The notes beneath the pieces are model-generated. The model was not told the origin of the DNA. It saw nothing but the letters and a program-made list of their open reading frames with translations, and made no database searches. 64,000 nt of DNA from the NCBI GenBank assembly GCA_032717465.1, contig CM064671.1, forward strand, positions 51,989,998 to 52,053,997, given 5' to 3'. The position numbers and the translations under genes were made by a program. Position 1 is the first letter of the stretch, and each line of letters opens with the position of its first letter. Below are positions 11,277 to 21,418 of this stretch, in pieces. Origin of the DNA: Coenobita brevimanus (Eukaryota > Arthropoda > Malacostraca > Decapoda > Coenobitidae).

Positions 11277-11278
<2 letters not shown>
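10543..11278 (+). mobile_element. Mariner-like DNA transposon, partial copy 2
   Basis: Plus-strand copy of the same mariner. The catalytic aspartate in HHDN is at 10937-10939 and the last in LAPCDFFLF at 11042-11044, with exactly 34 residues between: the DD34D spacing of mariner transposases. The C-terminal part ends with a region rich in tryptophan (WKKCWDHC). A stop follows soon after FFLFSKR and the N-terminal catalytic region is missing, so it is defective. Both ends lie in (TA)n/(GT)n sequence. Terminal regions share AGTTCCAA in inverted orientation, a possible remnant of the inverted repeats. Confidence 0.87.

Positions 11279-11335
<57 letters not shown>
11279..11335. repeat. (GT)n-(TA)n microsatellite
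   Basis: Short GT run followed by about 22 TA units. The Tc1 element starts at its last TA. Confidence 0.97.
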
Positions 11336-11339
<4 letters not shown>

Positions 11340-12603
11340 CCACACAAATGAAAGTGACACGACTAAAGGAAAAATTTTGACATGGAGATGTTTCATCATC
11401 TCTCGCTGTATTTCAAATCACGCTCATCACTGGGTTCAACCGCTACTTGTAATATGTTTCTCTTGCATCTGGCAAGCAGTACGTACCCTTTTTAACCGTT
11501 GACTTTGACGACAGTGTGTGTCAGCAAGTCATATGGGGAGGTTAGTGCAGTGGAAAGTGATCGATTTCGTTTTTTTTTTTTTTTGTCTCGCCTATCTTTA
11601 CATAGCTCCTCCAACAAAAATGCCAGTAAGACCGCAAATTGAAAGTGATAAAATCGCAGTGATAGTCGCCCTGTATAAGGACAGGAAGCCACTAAAGGAA
11701 ATATCAAATAGTACAGGAGTTAAACTGAGAACTGTGCAGCGCTGGATACAGAGATTTCTGGATGGTGGCGGCGTCTCATTACAACGAAACAATGAACATC
11801 CTGGCAAAGCAAAAAAAATTTACCAACGGACTTTAAATGTTATCAGACGTCAACTAGAAATTAATCCACGGCTTACAGCAAAACAAATAAAAGAAAACAA
11901 TCCCAACTTACTTGGTACTGTTAGTTTACGTACAGTGCAACATTATATCCATGACGATCTGAAGTACCTGTCCTACCGGCCAGTGCCAAAACCAGAGCTG
12001 ACGGAACATCAAAGGAAGAACAGAGTGATTTTTGCCAAGAAATACAAACAATGGGATGATGTCAAGTGGCGTATTGTGCTCTGGAGTGATGAGGCAGTGT
12101 TCTGTGTGACTGGCATCACGTCTGGCAGGGTGTACCAGCCTCGAGGCAGCGACCCCGTTAACCCAAAGTATACCAGGGGTGTCGTGAAATTCCCAGACAA
12201 AGTGATGGTATGGGGATGTTTTTCATTTCATGCCAAGGATGTGACTCAATAGCTTACAGACTGTGACATTCCATTCTTTAGTGATTGGCCAGGTAACTCA
12301 CCTGATTTAAATCCTATAGAAAACCTTTAGGCCATTCTAAAACGAAAACTACTAGAAGTAGATACGTCATCGGTAGCCCGGCTCAAGACGTCAATCGTGA
12401 AGGAATGGGAGGAAATTGGCTCTGCCATACTGCAAAACTTGGCCAGTTCTCTTCCTAACCGCCTCATTGAATGCATTAAGCATAGAGGGATGCCTACATG
12501 CTACTAGTACGTGGTAAGTGCTCATTTTCTGTATTTTCTTCCTACTTGTATTTGTTTTTCTTACGTCCGCGGCAAGCCACGCCACTTTCATTTGCGCAGA
12601 CTG
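11336..12603 (+). mobile_element. Tc1-like DNA transposon, internally deleted
   Basis: Bounded by ~26-bp imperfect terminal inverted repeats. The left (11336-11361) starts CAGACCACACAAATGAAAG and the right (12578-12603, reversed) starts CAGTCTGCGCAAATGAAAG. Each is flanked by TA (11334-11335 and 12604-12605), the expected Tc1 target duplication. Length is 1268 bp, close to a full element (usually 1.3-1.6 kb), and the shortage is explained by the central deletion in the transposase gene. It inserted at the edge of a (TA)n run in a host intron. Confidence 0.93.
11620..12507 (+). pseudogene. Tc1-like transposase, central deletion
   Basis: The chosen start MPVRPQIES opens a frame with two N-terminal helix-turn-helix segments: IVALYKDRKPLKEISN with VKLRTVQRWIQRFLDGG, then RLTAKQIKENN. 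The first catalytic aspartate is in IVLWSDEAVF (codon at 12088-12090), followed by the VMVWGCFS motif. The frame stops at 12250-12252, just after FHAKD. Homology resumes downstream with SDWPGNSPDLNPIENL, which carries the terminal glutamate of the DD34E triad, and ends at TAG 12505-12507. The region with the second aspartate (usually QDNAPCH-like) is deleted, so it cannot be catalytic. An in-frame stop also follows IENL. Confidence 0.93.
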
Positions 12604-12609
12604 TACTGT

Positions 12610-12662
12610 ATATACAGAGAGAGACAGAGACAGAGACAGATATATATATATATATATATATA
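12610..12662. repeat. (GA)n/(TA)n microsatellite
   Basis: Short GAGACA-type run followed by about ten TA units at the right side of the Tc1 element. Confidence 0.93.
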
Positions 12663-12810
12663 CAATGATAGCTTTAGGCGCTATCATACCTGACTGATAT
12701 GCAGTGTAATAAGCAAGATTAGTGTTTTTAGGTTAACAGTGACATATATGCACCACATGAGCGATAGTCTGTAGTTGTATTGTGGTTACAAAGTAATAAA
12801 AGGGTCTTAC

Positions 12811-12918
12811 CTGCCGAACCTGTCCAACAAACGTGGAGAACTCCACCCCTGTCTCATTTCCTACCAGACCATCCCAGGGCACCTCAATTACACATACATG
12901 CATCAGTTGCTGATATAT
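12811..12918 (-). CDS. Unidentified host protein, third coding exon seen
   Basis: Minus-strand exon of 108 nt (36 codons), phase 0 at both ends. The acceptor ends CATGCTTCAG (the AG lies at 12919-12920) and the donor is GTAAGA (12805-12810). The peptide reads IYQQLMHVCVIEVPWDGL and then VGNETGVEFSTFVGQVRQ. The following intron (7733-12810) is 5.1 kb and holds both mariners, the Tc1 element, an RB fragment and a SINE. The preceding intron is only 193 nt. No family is recognised. Confidence 0.82.
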
Positions 12919-13111
12919 CTGAAGCATGAGTTTTTGTAAGATCAAAAAGAGAAATTAATTATAGAAAAAACAGATAACATAGGAATATGCTGGTATAATC
13001 TCAGGGTTTCAACAAAAGTGACTGTTTCAATATAATTAATATTGCTCACAATCAGCACACTGAAGACATCAATATTCTATAATGAGAACAAAAAGATGCT
13101 TTTGAGCTTAC

Positions 13112-13236
13112 TGAGTCTGCCGATACAAACGTCTCTAGTCTGGTAGTTAGAATGCAGACAGGACATGCAAGAGGAGTTTTAGTCGAATGAAAAGCATCTT
13201 TTACCACGCTTGTCAATGTTTCATTCCTAGGATTAC
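13112..13236 (-). CDS. Unidentified host protein, second coding exon seen
   Basis: Minus-strand exon of 125 nt with a strong acceptor (polypyrimidine TTCTTTTCCTTAG) and donor GTAAGC (13106-13111). The first two bases complete the codon opened by the single last base of 13338-13425, giving arginine. Then 41 open codons end exactly in phase 0, matching the next exon. Peptide landmarks are NPRNETLTSVVKDAFHSTK, a CPVC pair, and TTRLETFVSADS. Both neighbouring introns are short (101 and 193 nt), as is common in arthropods. Function is unknown. Confidence 0.84.
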
Positions 13237-13337
13237 CTAAGGAAAAGAAATTTGGTGATATATTGTGACAGCTTTGTTCTGCTTGCACTGCTACATATTC
13301 CTCACAAAAATCATGGACTTATTTTTAATAAACTTAC

Positions 13338-13425
13338 GCTGAACGATTGGCAATTTGGCCTCAGTAACTATCAGTTGGAATACCAGCAGGAAATGGGGAT
13401 GGAGTTCCATGATTACTGCATGTAT
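13338..13425 (-). CDS. Unidentified host protein, first coding exon seen
   Basis: Minus-strand exon of 88 nt with acceptor TTTTTTCATGCAG and donor GTAAGT (13332-13337). It begins in phase 0, carries 29 open codons and leaves one base (C) to be completed by the next exon. The peptide is hydrophobic and helix-like: MELHPHFLLVFQLIVTEAK. Only this frame both stays open and matches the phase demanded downstream. Earlier exons should end in phase 0. None was found with confidence in 13426-14640, so the gene probably continues to the right, perhaps beyond the LINE nest. Confidence 0.78.
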
Positions 13426-13429
13426 CTGC

Positions 13430-13770
13430 ATGAAAAAATTAAGTCATTATTATCAGTGTCAGATTATCCCACATATTACAGTTAATGTCATCAGCAAAGT
13501 ACTGGCCGCAGTAAGCTACTTCTCAAAAACACATATTTTTTATTACCATGTATGATATATATTTTGAGATTCGTACTTGCTATAAACTTTGAGTTCGGAC
13601 ACTTTAATATCATTGTGTTACCGCTCTAAGCTGATTACCTCTGTAAACCAAGTGTTGAAGTTTTAGTGACAGTAAAATGGAAGTGGCAGTAATAATGAAG
13701 TTAAGTGGTGTCACTGCGGTCTACACCAAGAAGATACTTTAAATGTTTGTTGCAAGTAATCTTTTGGTTG
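13430..13770. other. Sequence without recognised features
   Basis: AT-rich stretch next to the first host exon seen. A candidate exon near 13640-13715 was rejected because of an in-frame stop. Confidence 0.4.
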
Positions 13771-14060
13771 CTCAAGACTGGTTGCTGGATGGCCTGGTTT
13801 GTGGGTGGGCAAGGTGCATGGACAGGTGGAGAAAGTGGGATGGGTTGGTGGACTTGGTAGATAAAGTGCGTAAAGTGGGTTGGGATGGGTGAACTGGGTG
13901 TGATGGGTGGACAGAATGTTATGGGTGGAAAAGGTAGATGAGTGGACGAGGTGGAGTGTGGTGGGTGGGTGGTGTTTCATGGGTGGATGGTCGGGCTGAG
14001 CACGAGGTTTGGGGTGCAAAGGGCTTGTATAATAGGGTGGATGGGTGGACTTTGGATGGA
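13771..14060. repeat. G-rich minisatellite (GGTGGGTGGAC type)
   Basis: Strongly strand-asymmetric, imperfectly repeated GGTGGGTGG, GGTGGAC and GTGGGATGGG motifs. The His/Pro/Thr-rich minus-strand ORF here is a translation of the repeat. Confidence 0.8.
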
Positions 14061-14099
14061 TGATATATGGCTACCTGGACGCTATTTTAGGCGACAGGC

Positions 14100-14639
14100 C
14101 CACTACGATGGGTGAGTGGGTGGCTGGTTGGAAGATAACACGATCAGGTTCTTTGGGAAAAAGGTCTGAAGGGTAATTTGGCCATGGTTCATGTGGGAAA
14201 GTAGATCCATGGTTTGAACACGTTCATATGGGAAAACATGTCTACTGGGAGTGCATACATGGGGAAAGTAGGCTCTAGTAGCTGCACAGGCCCACATGGT
14301 ACAAGGTACATGAGAAAATGTAATTCCTAAAGGAAGTTGCTATGTCCCCCTCCGCAGAAAATAGGTCCTCGAGGAAAAATATGTTTGTTGGAAAATTACT
14401 CAATGGTGGAAAATAGGTTTATGTGGAAAGAGGTCATTTAAGGGAAAATAGTTACATAGTGAATAACAGGTTCAAAAGGAAAGTCAGGTACATGGGGTAA
14501 ATAGGTCCATATGGAAAATAGGTCCATATAGGAGAAAGAGGCCCCACAGGGTAAAAAAAAAATGTCAACGGAAAAAATAGGTGAAAGGCAGAAAGTGGGT
14601 TTATATGGGAAAACCAGTGGGTGTACATTAGGCACAAGT
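14100..14639. repeat. Degenerate purine-rich minisatellite
   Basis: Irregular repeats of a unit like ACATGGGGAAAATAGGTCC, spaced about 20-35 bp, continue to about 14630. The variants are too diverged to give a fixed period by eye. No gene was seen. Confidence 0.65.
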
Positions 14640-15125
14640 GTGATTATTTTAAAACTAAAACTAAAACCATATTCAGTGAAAATGAGTCCATGCATCAGAT
14701 TCATAAAATCTGTAACATTTGAACTTGAAACTTTGTAGGTTGAACGTTGGGGTGATATTAATATGGGGAAGTGAGTTCCAAAGAGAAGCAGTTCGGTAAT
14801 TAAAGGAATTATGATAGGCAGATGTTGTGAAATATGGCAGTGTGACAGTCAAGTTATGGGCGCTATCAAATGCCTGTGTTGAGAGGTGGAATAATGGATG
14901 CACCTTCGTCTTAGCATTTGCCATAAGTGTCTATAATATAATGCAAGGAAGGCAGCATTCCACCTTACTTCTAAATGAGGTAGTTAATTTGTAACTGCAC
15001 AGTTGTTAATTATACTTTAGCTTTGCTCTGAATTTTTTCCAGTTGTTCTAGCGCAACCACTCGATATCCACTCTACAAGGGAGAGCCAAGAGTGCATGTG
15101 ACTATTGTGACTTAAAGCTAACAGT
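14640..15125 (-). mobile_element. LD LINE, C-terminal piece
   Basis: Minus-strand C-terminal region of a Jockey/CR1-type RT. Landmarks are LEQLEKIQSKAK (about 15000-15040), a region resembling the usual LFYR segment, and SFNYRTASLWNSLPHINI with FNLQSFKFK (about 14710-14800). The W-N-S-L-P motif is the conserved tail of this LINE group. It is probably the 3' continuation of the LD pieces at 25.75-34.6 kb, being collinear with and separated from them by the IN insertion. About 25-50 residues between the pieces are not recognisable, so identity with LD is inferred. Confidence 0.68.
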
Positions 15126-15127
15126 TC

Positions 15128-17624
15128 GTCAGAGAAGATACAATTGACTAATTTATCAAATATATTTTAAAAACTGGAGGCACAACTGCCAGGGTCATAT
15201 GCTGCTGGACAACAATGTAAAATATTCTGCAAAAAATACTGCTGTCTCATAATAAAATTAATACTCTTCAGTAAAAAGAAAATACTGAAAATAACAAAAG
15301 AATAGTGTATAAAATAGCAGTTGCCTATAAAAGTGGAAAGAGACCTGCCTCTTAAAGAAAACAAAAAACATTAGGATAATCGTCATAGGCACCTACAAGC
15401 ATCAGTGACAGATAGTAGGAACCATCCACCCCCTTATGCCTGTGGATAAATCTCTGACGTAGGTCTCCTAGTCTGGGACACTCGACCTGCAAGTGATGGA
15501 CTGTAAGGGGAACAAGGCAATAATCACAATACGGTTGAGTCCCACCCTTCATCAGGAATCCAGGAGTAAGCTGAGAGTGTCCAATGTGAAACCCGGCAAG
15601 AACCACCTCCAATCGCTGGAGCATGAAGAGGAGAACCCTTGGCGCAACAACTCCCTGAAAAATTTCTGTTAACCTATTATGAGTAACACCATCCCATGTC
15701 TCTCCCACGAATTGTGTATTCAGGAAAGGTGTCATATCGGAAGTGGGAATTGGATAGTTGATAGGGGGCCGTCGAGAAGATGCAACTTTAGCTAAGATGC
15801 AGCTTCAGCTAATGTATTTGCCCTTTCTTTGCCTACCACACCATTATGTGCGCTAACCCAACAGAAGTCCACATGACAGCCACGATGGCCAAGAAGAATA
15901 ACCCACTCTAAAAGTGATTAAACCAGTGGATGGCATGCATTAAGACAATCCAGTGTAGACAGAGCACTATGGGAGTCACTGAAAATCACAAAAGCAGATT
16001 GGGGGAGAGTAGAAATTATTTGGAGAGCATATAAAATCGCAGTCAGTTCTACCGTATACAATGAAGCAATACCAAGGAGGCTACCTCCCCTACTAAAGGA
16101 AGGGAAGACATTAGCAAAGCTGACTCCAGTATCAGTCTTAGCTCCATCAGTACAGACGGGGACAGTACCCTCATGAGTGGAAGCATGTTCTAATAAGAGG
16201 GAGAGGGACAATTGAGAGGGATATGAGCCTTTTTTTTTCCAATAATGGTCCATCAGAGTGTCACATGAGAGAGCAGCCAAAAACCCACCCTTGGAATCTG
16301 GTATGGACAAACTGCCATTCTCGGAACAGAGAGGACTAACATAACAGACCGGACCCTATAACCAAAGGGCTTCGGGAAACTAGGACGGGTGTCATAAATA
16401 GAAGATAGGGAATCTTGGAAGACCAATGAACAAGAAATTGAGTCCAGAATGTGGTGAAGACAATACCAACACCATATCATCAATGACTGGTGATGTAAAT
16501 CCTAAGGGAAGACACCAGCATCCACCAATAAACTTGAAATTGGGGATGACCAGACTCTCCCGGTTGCCAGATGTACACCAGCATGATGCACAGAATTTAA
16601 CAACTGGAGATGGGCACTTGTTGCAGAGGAGTAGACCTCACACCCACATTCAAGTTTAGGATGGATAAGAGACCTGTGCAAGAGGAGGAGGGTCTGACAG
16701 TCAGAACCCCAACAGGTAAGAGCCAAAAGTCTCAAAAGACTCAAAGCGTTAATACAATCCGCCTTAACAGAATGAATATGAGGAAACCAAGTTAGTCATC
16801 TATCAAATAGAAAACCCAGAAACTGCATCTCTTCCACACAGCATGTTCTGTGACCATAAAAGTCACAAGTACAAGTGATGGTCTGAGTGAATCCCCCAAA
16901 GATGACAAAAATGCGCAGACACTGCATTTGCTAAACAATAATGGAAGGTACGAGACTCAGTCCGCTCAAAAATTCTATTAATAGCTAGCTCCAACTTCCT
17001 TTCTATCAGAGACGTTCTACATGCAGATAGTGAAATTAAGAGGTCATCTACATATAGTAGGCCTCGTACACCATCAGGAAGTACACTGACTACACTGTTG
17101 ATGGCCACAGCAAAGAGAGTAACACTAAGGACACTCCCCTGTGGTACGCCATCTCCAAGTGCACAGGCGTTAGAAAGCACTCCTCCCACTCTGACCCTTA
17201 TAAAATGGTTGGATAAAAATTGCTGAGTAAAAATAGACAAGCGCCCAAGAGGACCAAACTCATGAAGAGAAAGTAAAATGCGATGATGGTCGGCAGTCTC
17301 ATATGCCTTCTCCAGATCGAAGAAGACCGAGACCTGGTGTTGCTTCATGAAGTAAGCCTCACACACAAGATTCCAAGAATTGTAGAGCATCGCAGGTAGA
17401 TCACACTTTACAAAAAACATACTGGACAGCTGATAAGAAGTCACCTCTCTCCAAATATCAAACAAGCCTTATATTAACCATTTTCTCCAGAACCCTACAT
17501 GCACAAGAAGTCAAAGAAGTGGGTCGATAATTCATCAGCTGTAGATGGTCTTTACCTGGCTTGGGGATGGGGTTAACTACAGCTACACCCTAACAAACTG
17601 GACACTCACTTGAACACCAGATCG
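15128..17624 (-). mobile_element. IN: I-clade LINE, RT, RNase H and 3' end
   Basis: Minus-strand 3' half of an I-type non-LTR element. RT motifs include the KPGKDHLQLMNYR box (about 17520-17570), [36 protein letters not shown] and a YVDD box (about 17050-17060). An RNase H domain follows with CTDGAKTDTG, YTVELTAILYALQ and IFSDSHSALS (about 15950-16160). The C-terminus has a cysteine/histidine cluster (CDYC...HHLQVEC). The 3' untranslated end has TTGTTGTCCAGCAGCATATGA and TTTTTAAAATATA. Frameshifts and stops break the frame. The 5' half of the same element lies at 18136-18304 and 22311-25745. Confidence 0.88.
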
Positions 17625-17699
17625 TTACCCCTTAAAGACGGGCATCAGAATGTTTTGTCTTACGCTCAGGACGGGCATAATCAGCGAGTGCGATATGGT

Positions 17700-17965
17700 A
17701 GAGGAGGGTCGTTGGGGTGATGGTTTGGGGGCAGGGGGTGGGGGTGGGGGAGGGTAGGGGTGGGGGAAGGTTGAGGTTAAGGGGGTGGGGGTAGGGAGTG
17801 GGAGTGGGGTAGGTGCAGTGGTGGGGGGGCTTGGGGTGGGGGATTGGGGTTGGGAGAGAGGGTGGGGGTCAATGGGGGTGGGAGGGTGGACGTTAGGGTA
17901 ATGCGGGTGGTGTGGGGGGTGCTGGTGGGGAGGGGTGTGTGGGAGTGCTGGTAGGGGATGGAGGT
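17700..17965. repeat. G-rich tract with GGGGTGGG repeats
   Basis: Many runs of three to seven G on the plus strand, repeating GGGGGTGGGGG-like motifs, inside the MITE. The sequence could form G-quadruplexes. The proline-rich minus-strand ORF is its translation. Confidence 0.9.
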
Positions 17966-17970
17966 GGCAT

Positions 17971-18135
17971 GACCGCACATGTGGACACTCGTCTTTTTTG
18001 GCCCTAGTACCCTCAGACAGCATATACGGACACTCGTCTGTTTGGCCGTAGTACCCTCGGACAGCATATGCAGACACTCATCTGTTTGGCTCTAGTACCC
18101 TTGGACAGCATATGCAGACACCTGTCTTTTAGGGG
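17971..18135. repeat. 44-bp tandem repeat, about 3.7 units
   Basis: CAGCATAT starts units at 18018, 18062 and 18106, exactly 44 bp apart, with one more diverged unit to the left. Each unit contains GACACTCGTCTGTTTGGC and TAGTACCCT. The array runs into the right inverted end of the MITE. Confidence 0.9.
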
Positions 18136-18304
18136 TTAAGAAATGACAGCAAAAATGATAGAGATTCATCATATAGGTGATGTAGAAAGGCATAAGGAAT
18201 ATCATCACAGCCAGGAGAAAATCATAGCACTGCGACAGAACTGCTTGGAGTTCAGAAATGGAAAAGGGGTCATTATAAAGCTCTCCCAAAGAAGAGGCAA
18301 AATT
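18136..18304 (-). mobile_element. IN: N-terminal RT segment between two insertions
   Basis: Minus-strand coding remnant LNFASSLGELYNDPFSISEL, followed by the region that normally contains the SPGxD box (degraded here to YDFLLAVMIF by a frame shift). It links the RT at 15128-17624 with the endonuclease and linker at 22311-25745. The right edge is interrupted by the direct-repeat element at 18310. Confidence 0.8.
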
Positions 18305-18654
18305 GAGACGATATGTAGACATTATATAGGCTCTTGTATATATCTCATAACACAATGTACAGGATGTGTGTCTGCTGGAGACATACACAGCTTCTCTCTA
18401 GGAATGTCAATCCACATTTTGTCAGTCCACAATCTTGTTGTCCTAGACAATCAAGAATCCTTAACATATGATGTATTACAAACAGTCTCTTAGTCCAGAC
18501 GACCAAGAATTTCATGAGGTATTCAAATATATGGAGTAACCAGCCCTAGTCAGTTAGTCCACGTGAATGCAAATCTACCAGACACTACATCACACACACA
18601 CATCCTCTCCAAGCTGTATATAATGTCAGAGAGATTCCCTTCAGGTCGGAATGA

Positions 18655-19062
18655 ACGATGGTGTAACTGTAGCACACTCGCCTCGCAAGCGAGAGTTCCC
18701 GGGTTCGATTCCCTGGTTGACCACGAGACCTTTAGGCACGGTCTCCTTTGCCCTAGCCTGTTCGTACCTAGAACTAAAAATAGGTACCCGGATGTAAAAT
18801 CGACGGTTGTGTGTCGTATTCCGGGGGAATGTTTGGGAGCTTACTTTCCTTGTCTGTTCACCATTCTTGTATGTTTGTGTTGTCCCCTGCCCAGTGCAAC
18901 TGCCCAAATAATTGCCCACGCATGTTGCGTTAAGCCCAGACGCCTATTCCTTCATCTAAAATTCACTTCCTCACCAACTGATTAGTCCCCTGTCCCCCTC
19001 CTTTCCTCTGACTTGGTGGTAGTAACCCCAACATTTTTGGAGCTTACTTTCCTTGTCTTTTC
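18655..19062 (+). mobile_element. tRNA-Ala-derived SINE
   Basis: Inserted in the left direct repeat: TTCAGGTCGGAA precedes it and TTCAGGTCAGAA follows, a near-perfect 12-bp target duplication. The other copy of the repeat has this site once and lacks the insertion. The head resembles tRNA-Ala: D-arm GGTGTAACTGTAGCAC, an anticodon arm CTCGC/GCGAG with anticodon CGC (18684-18686), and B box GGTTCGATTCC (18702-18712). The body of about 330 bp is not related to known rRNA or coding sequence. Confidence 0.82.
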
Positions 19063-19266
19063 ACCACCTTCAGGTCAGAAGGGGTTAGAGAAGGCCCGAG
19101 AACACAATCAGGGCGGAGGGAGGAGATAAGGTCACCTAGGAGGCTTTGCCATCACGCTATGTTATGCTGTAAATCACAGTTCCATATAACTGTACAATAA
19201 ATTCCGTACGGTAACCCTAGAATTGCTCTGCAACTCACCTCACTGATGATACACAAAGGGGGATGG

Positions 19267-19267
19267 T

Positions 19268-19318
<51 letters not shown>

Positions 19319-19351
19319 GGAGAGAGAGAGAGTGAGAGAGAGAGAGAGAGA
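19267..19351. repeat. (GA)n microsatellite, left repeat
   Basis: Imperfect GA run inside the left terminal repeat. The equivalent run in the right repeat (21943-22024) is longer and purer, so the tract was present in the ancestral repeat. Confidence 0.96.
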
Positions 19352-19636
19352 CCTACCTATTCACTCTAGCCGAAGACACACCGTGCAATAAACAGCGACA
19401 AGTTCGAGCCATATTACGTTTCCCAACTTTATAATGGCAGTGCTTCGACGATCTACAACCAACATTCCCTATCTCCCTACAGGCACTTACTACCACGCTA
19501 TCGATATTGGTGGTGAGCGGTAACAAAGAACCGAATTAAAGCACAATCAAAACACGCCTTAACAGTTTATACAGTGATATAATTGGTCACCGAGATTGGT
19601 GGCCACAAACGTACGAACCAACGCCTACGGGCCTAC

Positions 19637-20790
19637 AAGTCTACAAGCCTATATGCCTACAAATAAACAAGTCAACGAACCATCGAATCTACGAGTCCAC
19701 ATTACCAAGACTGATAAGAAGCAATGCTACAATCAAAGCAAAATAGTACGATTCTGCAAGCAAAGTCCAGGCAGGTGAGACGTACCCAAGATTAACCACA
19801 ACTTCACGATTATGAGAAACAATAGCAGCTATAAATAATGTCTATTGACAACTCCACAAGCCTACAAGTTAATCACAACAAATAAGGGAAATCAATCACT
19901 ATAAGTTAAGAGAACAAACAATTACAAGAAAAAATGAGAAAGGAGGAAGTGCATCTGTACCCTGCTAATAGTGTTGACCCAGCATAGTGATGTATCAGCA
20001 TCTGACCTCCATTCCTCCCTCCTTGAACCTCCACCACGACCTCTACCTTCTCCAACACTACCACCACCACCATCTTCTCCACCACAACTACCAGAGTGAG
20101 GCAGCTACTCAGCAGTGTGTCATCATCATTAGCTGAATGGGGACAACGACACCGAGTGCTGACACAGTCATACCAGGACCCTGACCTACCTTAACAAGAC
20201 CTTACCAACACCCTTCAGCCAACATCACTGTCATCAGCAGCAGCACCTTAGTCAGTATTCCCGCCGCAATTAATATCAGTGAGTCGAACATTTACTCTGT
20301 TAGTTTAATAGTACTACATCATTTACATACAACCTTAAGTATATACACAGTAACTGACAATATATATCCTTACATGAACATAATAATACATACATATGAA
20401 AATCTAGTAATACCAGAGAATTAAAATATAAGTACACACATATCCTTCATATTACTGTTACAAGGAAAATCAGGTGAAAATGCCTAACACAAATGGAGAT
20501 AGCATCATTATGCTATACTCAACCACACACATCAGTACTTACAACCTATACTTAAATATGAATTTTAAAATAAGCAAACATATCACGTTGCTTTGACAAC
20601 CTATGAAGGACTATAGTATAAAGTGATATGTGAAACTAAGTTAGTACGGTACATATTGTAAATATTATTAGCTAATTTTAAATAACAAAATATGGAGTTA
20701 CATGTAATATCATTTAAATATAAACTGTGTAACATAACCAAGCCAATAAACCTATTGTGTCTCAAATAAACAAGTACATCAAATATGGTT
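19637..20790. other. Interior of the direct-repeat element, no coding
   Basis: Unique AT-rich sequence with a CCACCA/CCTCCA-rich patch (20030-20100) and no ORF of note. No reverse transcriptase, protease or integrase motif was seen on either strand. Confidence 0.6.
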
Positions 20791-20812
20791 CATTCATGAT
20801 AAGACTATATTG

Positions 20813-20858
<46 letters not shown>
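20813..20858. repeat. (TA)n microsatellite
   Basis: About 23 TA units in the interior of the direct-repeat element. Confidence 0.97.
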
Positions 20859-20964
20859 CTACAATGACCACACTTGTGATTCCTGCAGTTATGTTACAAT
20901 TGCCACATTTATGTAACTACAATTTGTTACAACCACATTATGTAACAGTTCCATCAATAAGATG

Positions 20965-21185
20965 TAACTACAATTTCATGGCCAACACAAACATATAACA
21001 GTTGCATTAATAACATTTTATGGCCAACACAAATATGTAACAGTTGCATTAATAACATTTTATGGCCAACACAATTATGTAACAGTTGCATTAATAACAT
21101 TTTATGGCCAACACAATTATGTAACAGTTGCATTAATAACATTTTATGGCCAACACAATTATGTAACAGTTGCATGAACACAGTG
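20965..21185. repeat. 42-bp tandem repeat, about five units
   Basis: The unit contains TATGGCCAACACAATTATG, TAACAGTTGCATTAATAA and CATTT. Successive GTTGCATT starts at 21001 and 21043 show the 42-bp period. More diverged units flank it (TGTAACTACAATT, TAACAGTTCCATCAATAA). Because 42 is a multiple of three, the minus strand reads as a 14-residue peptide repeat, which is not taken as a gene. Confidence 0.92.
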
Positions 21186-21418
21186 TTATGTTACTGTCAC
21201 TCTTGAGTAACAGTTGCATTAAAATGATGTAACTACCATAGCATTAACATGATATAACTGCAATTATAACACAATATTTGTACAACTGTTACTTTTACAG
21301 TATTATGTATTTCACTTAATTAGGTTACAAGTTGATGGTAATGTGTGTATAGTATGCATTAATATGTTATGACAATATTTACTGTCATTGGTACGACAGT
21401 GGGAGTGACCGAGTGATA

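Larger units (their letters stand above)
17628..18135. mobile_element. piggyBac-like MITE inserted in IN
   Basis: A 508-bp insertion with imperfect inverted ends. The left starts CCCCTTAAAGACGGG and the right, reversed, starts CCCCTAAAAGACAGG. It is flanked by TTA (17625-17627) and TTAA (18136-18139), which fits the TTAA target and CCC ends of piggyBac elements. IN reverse-transcriptase homology continues directly across it. The interior has no transposase. It contains a G-rich tract (17700-17965) and a 44-bp tandem repeat. Confidence 0.78.
18315..19636. repeat. Left terminal direct repeat (carries a SINE)
   Basis: Matches 21419-22300 along its length: CTTCTCTCTAGG, CATATGATGTAT, CACTACATCACACAC, GGGTCACCTAGGAGGCTTTGCC-type blocks, a (GA)n tract and a GAGATTGGTGG block. 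It is lengthened by a SINE at about 18655-19062. Without that insertion the length is close to that of the right copy. Confidence 0.8.

Noticed and set aside
13640..13715. An additional upstream exon of the host gene
   Set aside because: A donor-like GTAATC and an acceptor-like CGCAG exist, but the frame needed for phase 0 contains a stop.
13711..14019. His/Thr/Pro-rich ORF on the minus strand
   Set aside because: Translation of the GGTGGGTGGAC minisatellite.
17625..18077. Proline/histidine-rich ORFs on the minus strand
   Set aside because: They come from the G-rich tract and the 44-bp array inside the MITE. The frame has no protein-like composition.
18661..18730. Functional tRNA-Ala gene
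   Set aside because: No closed acceptor stem. It is embedded in a 400-bp insertion with a 12-bp target duplication, so it is a SINE head. The tRNA-like heads at 10388-10460 and 55612-55690 were rejected for similar reasons.
20965..21185. CRISPR-like array
   Set aside because: The 42-bp units are contiguous without spacers and the genome is eukaryotic, so it is a plain tandem repeat.
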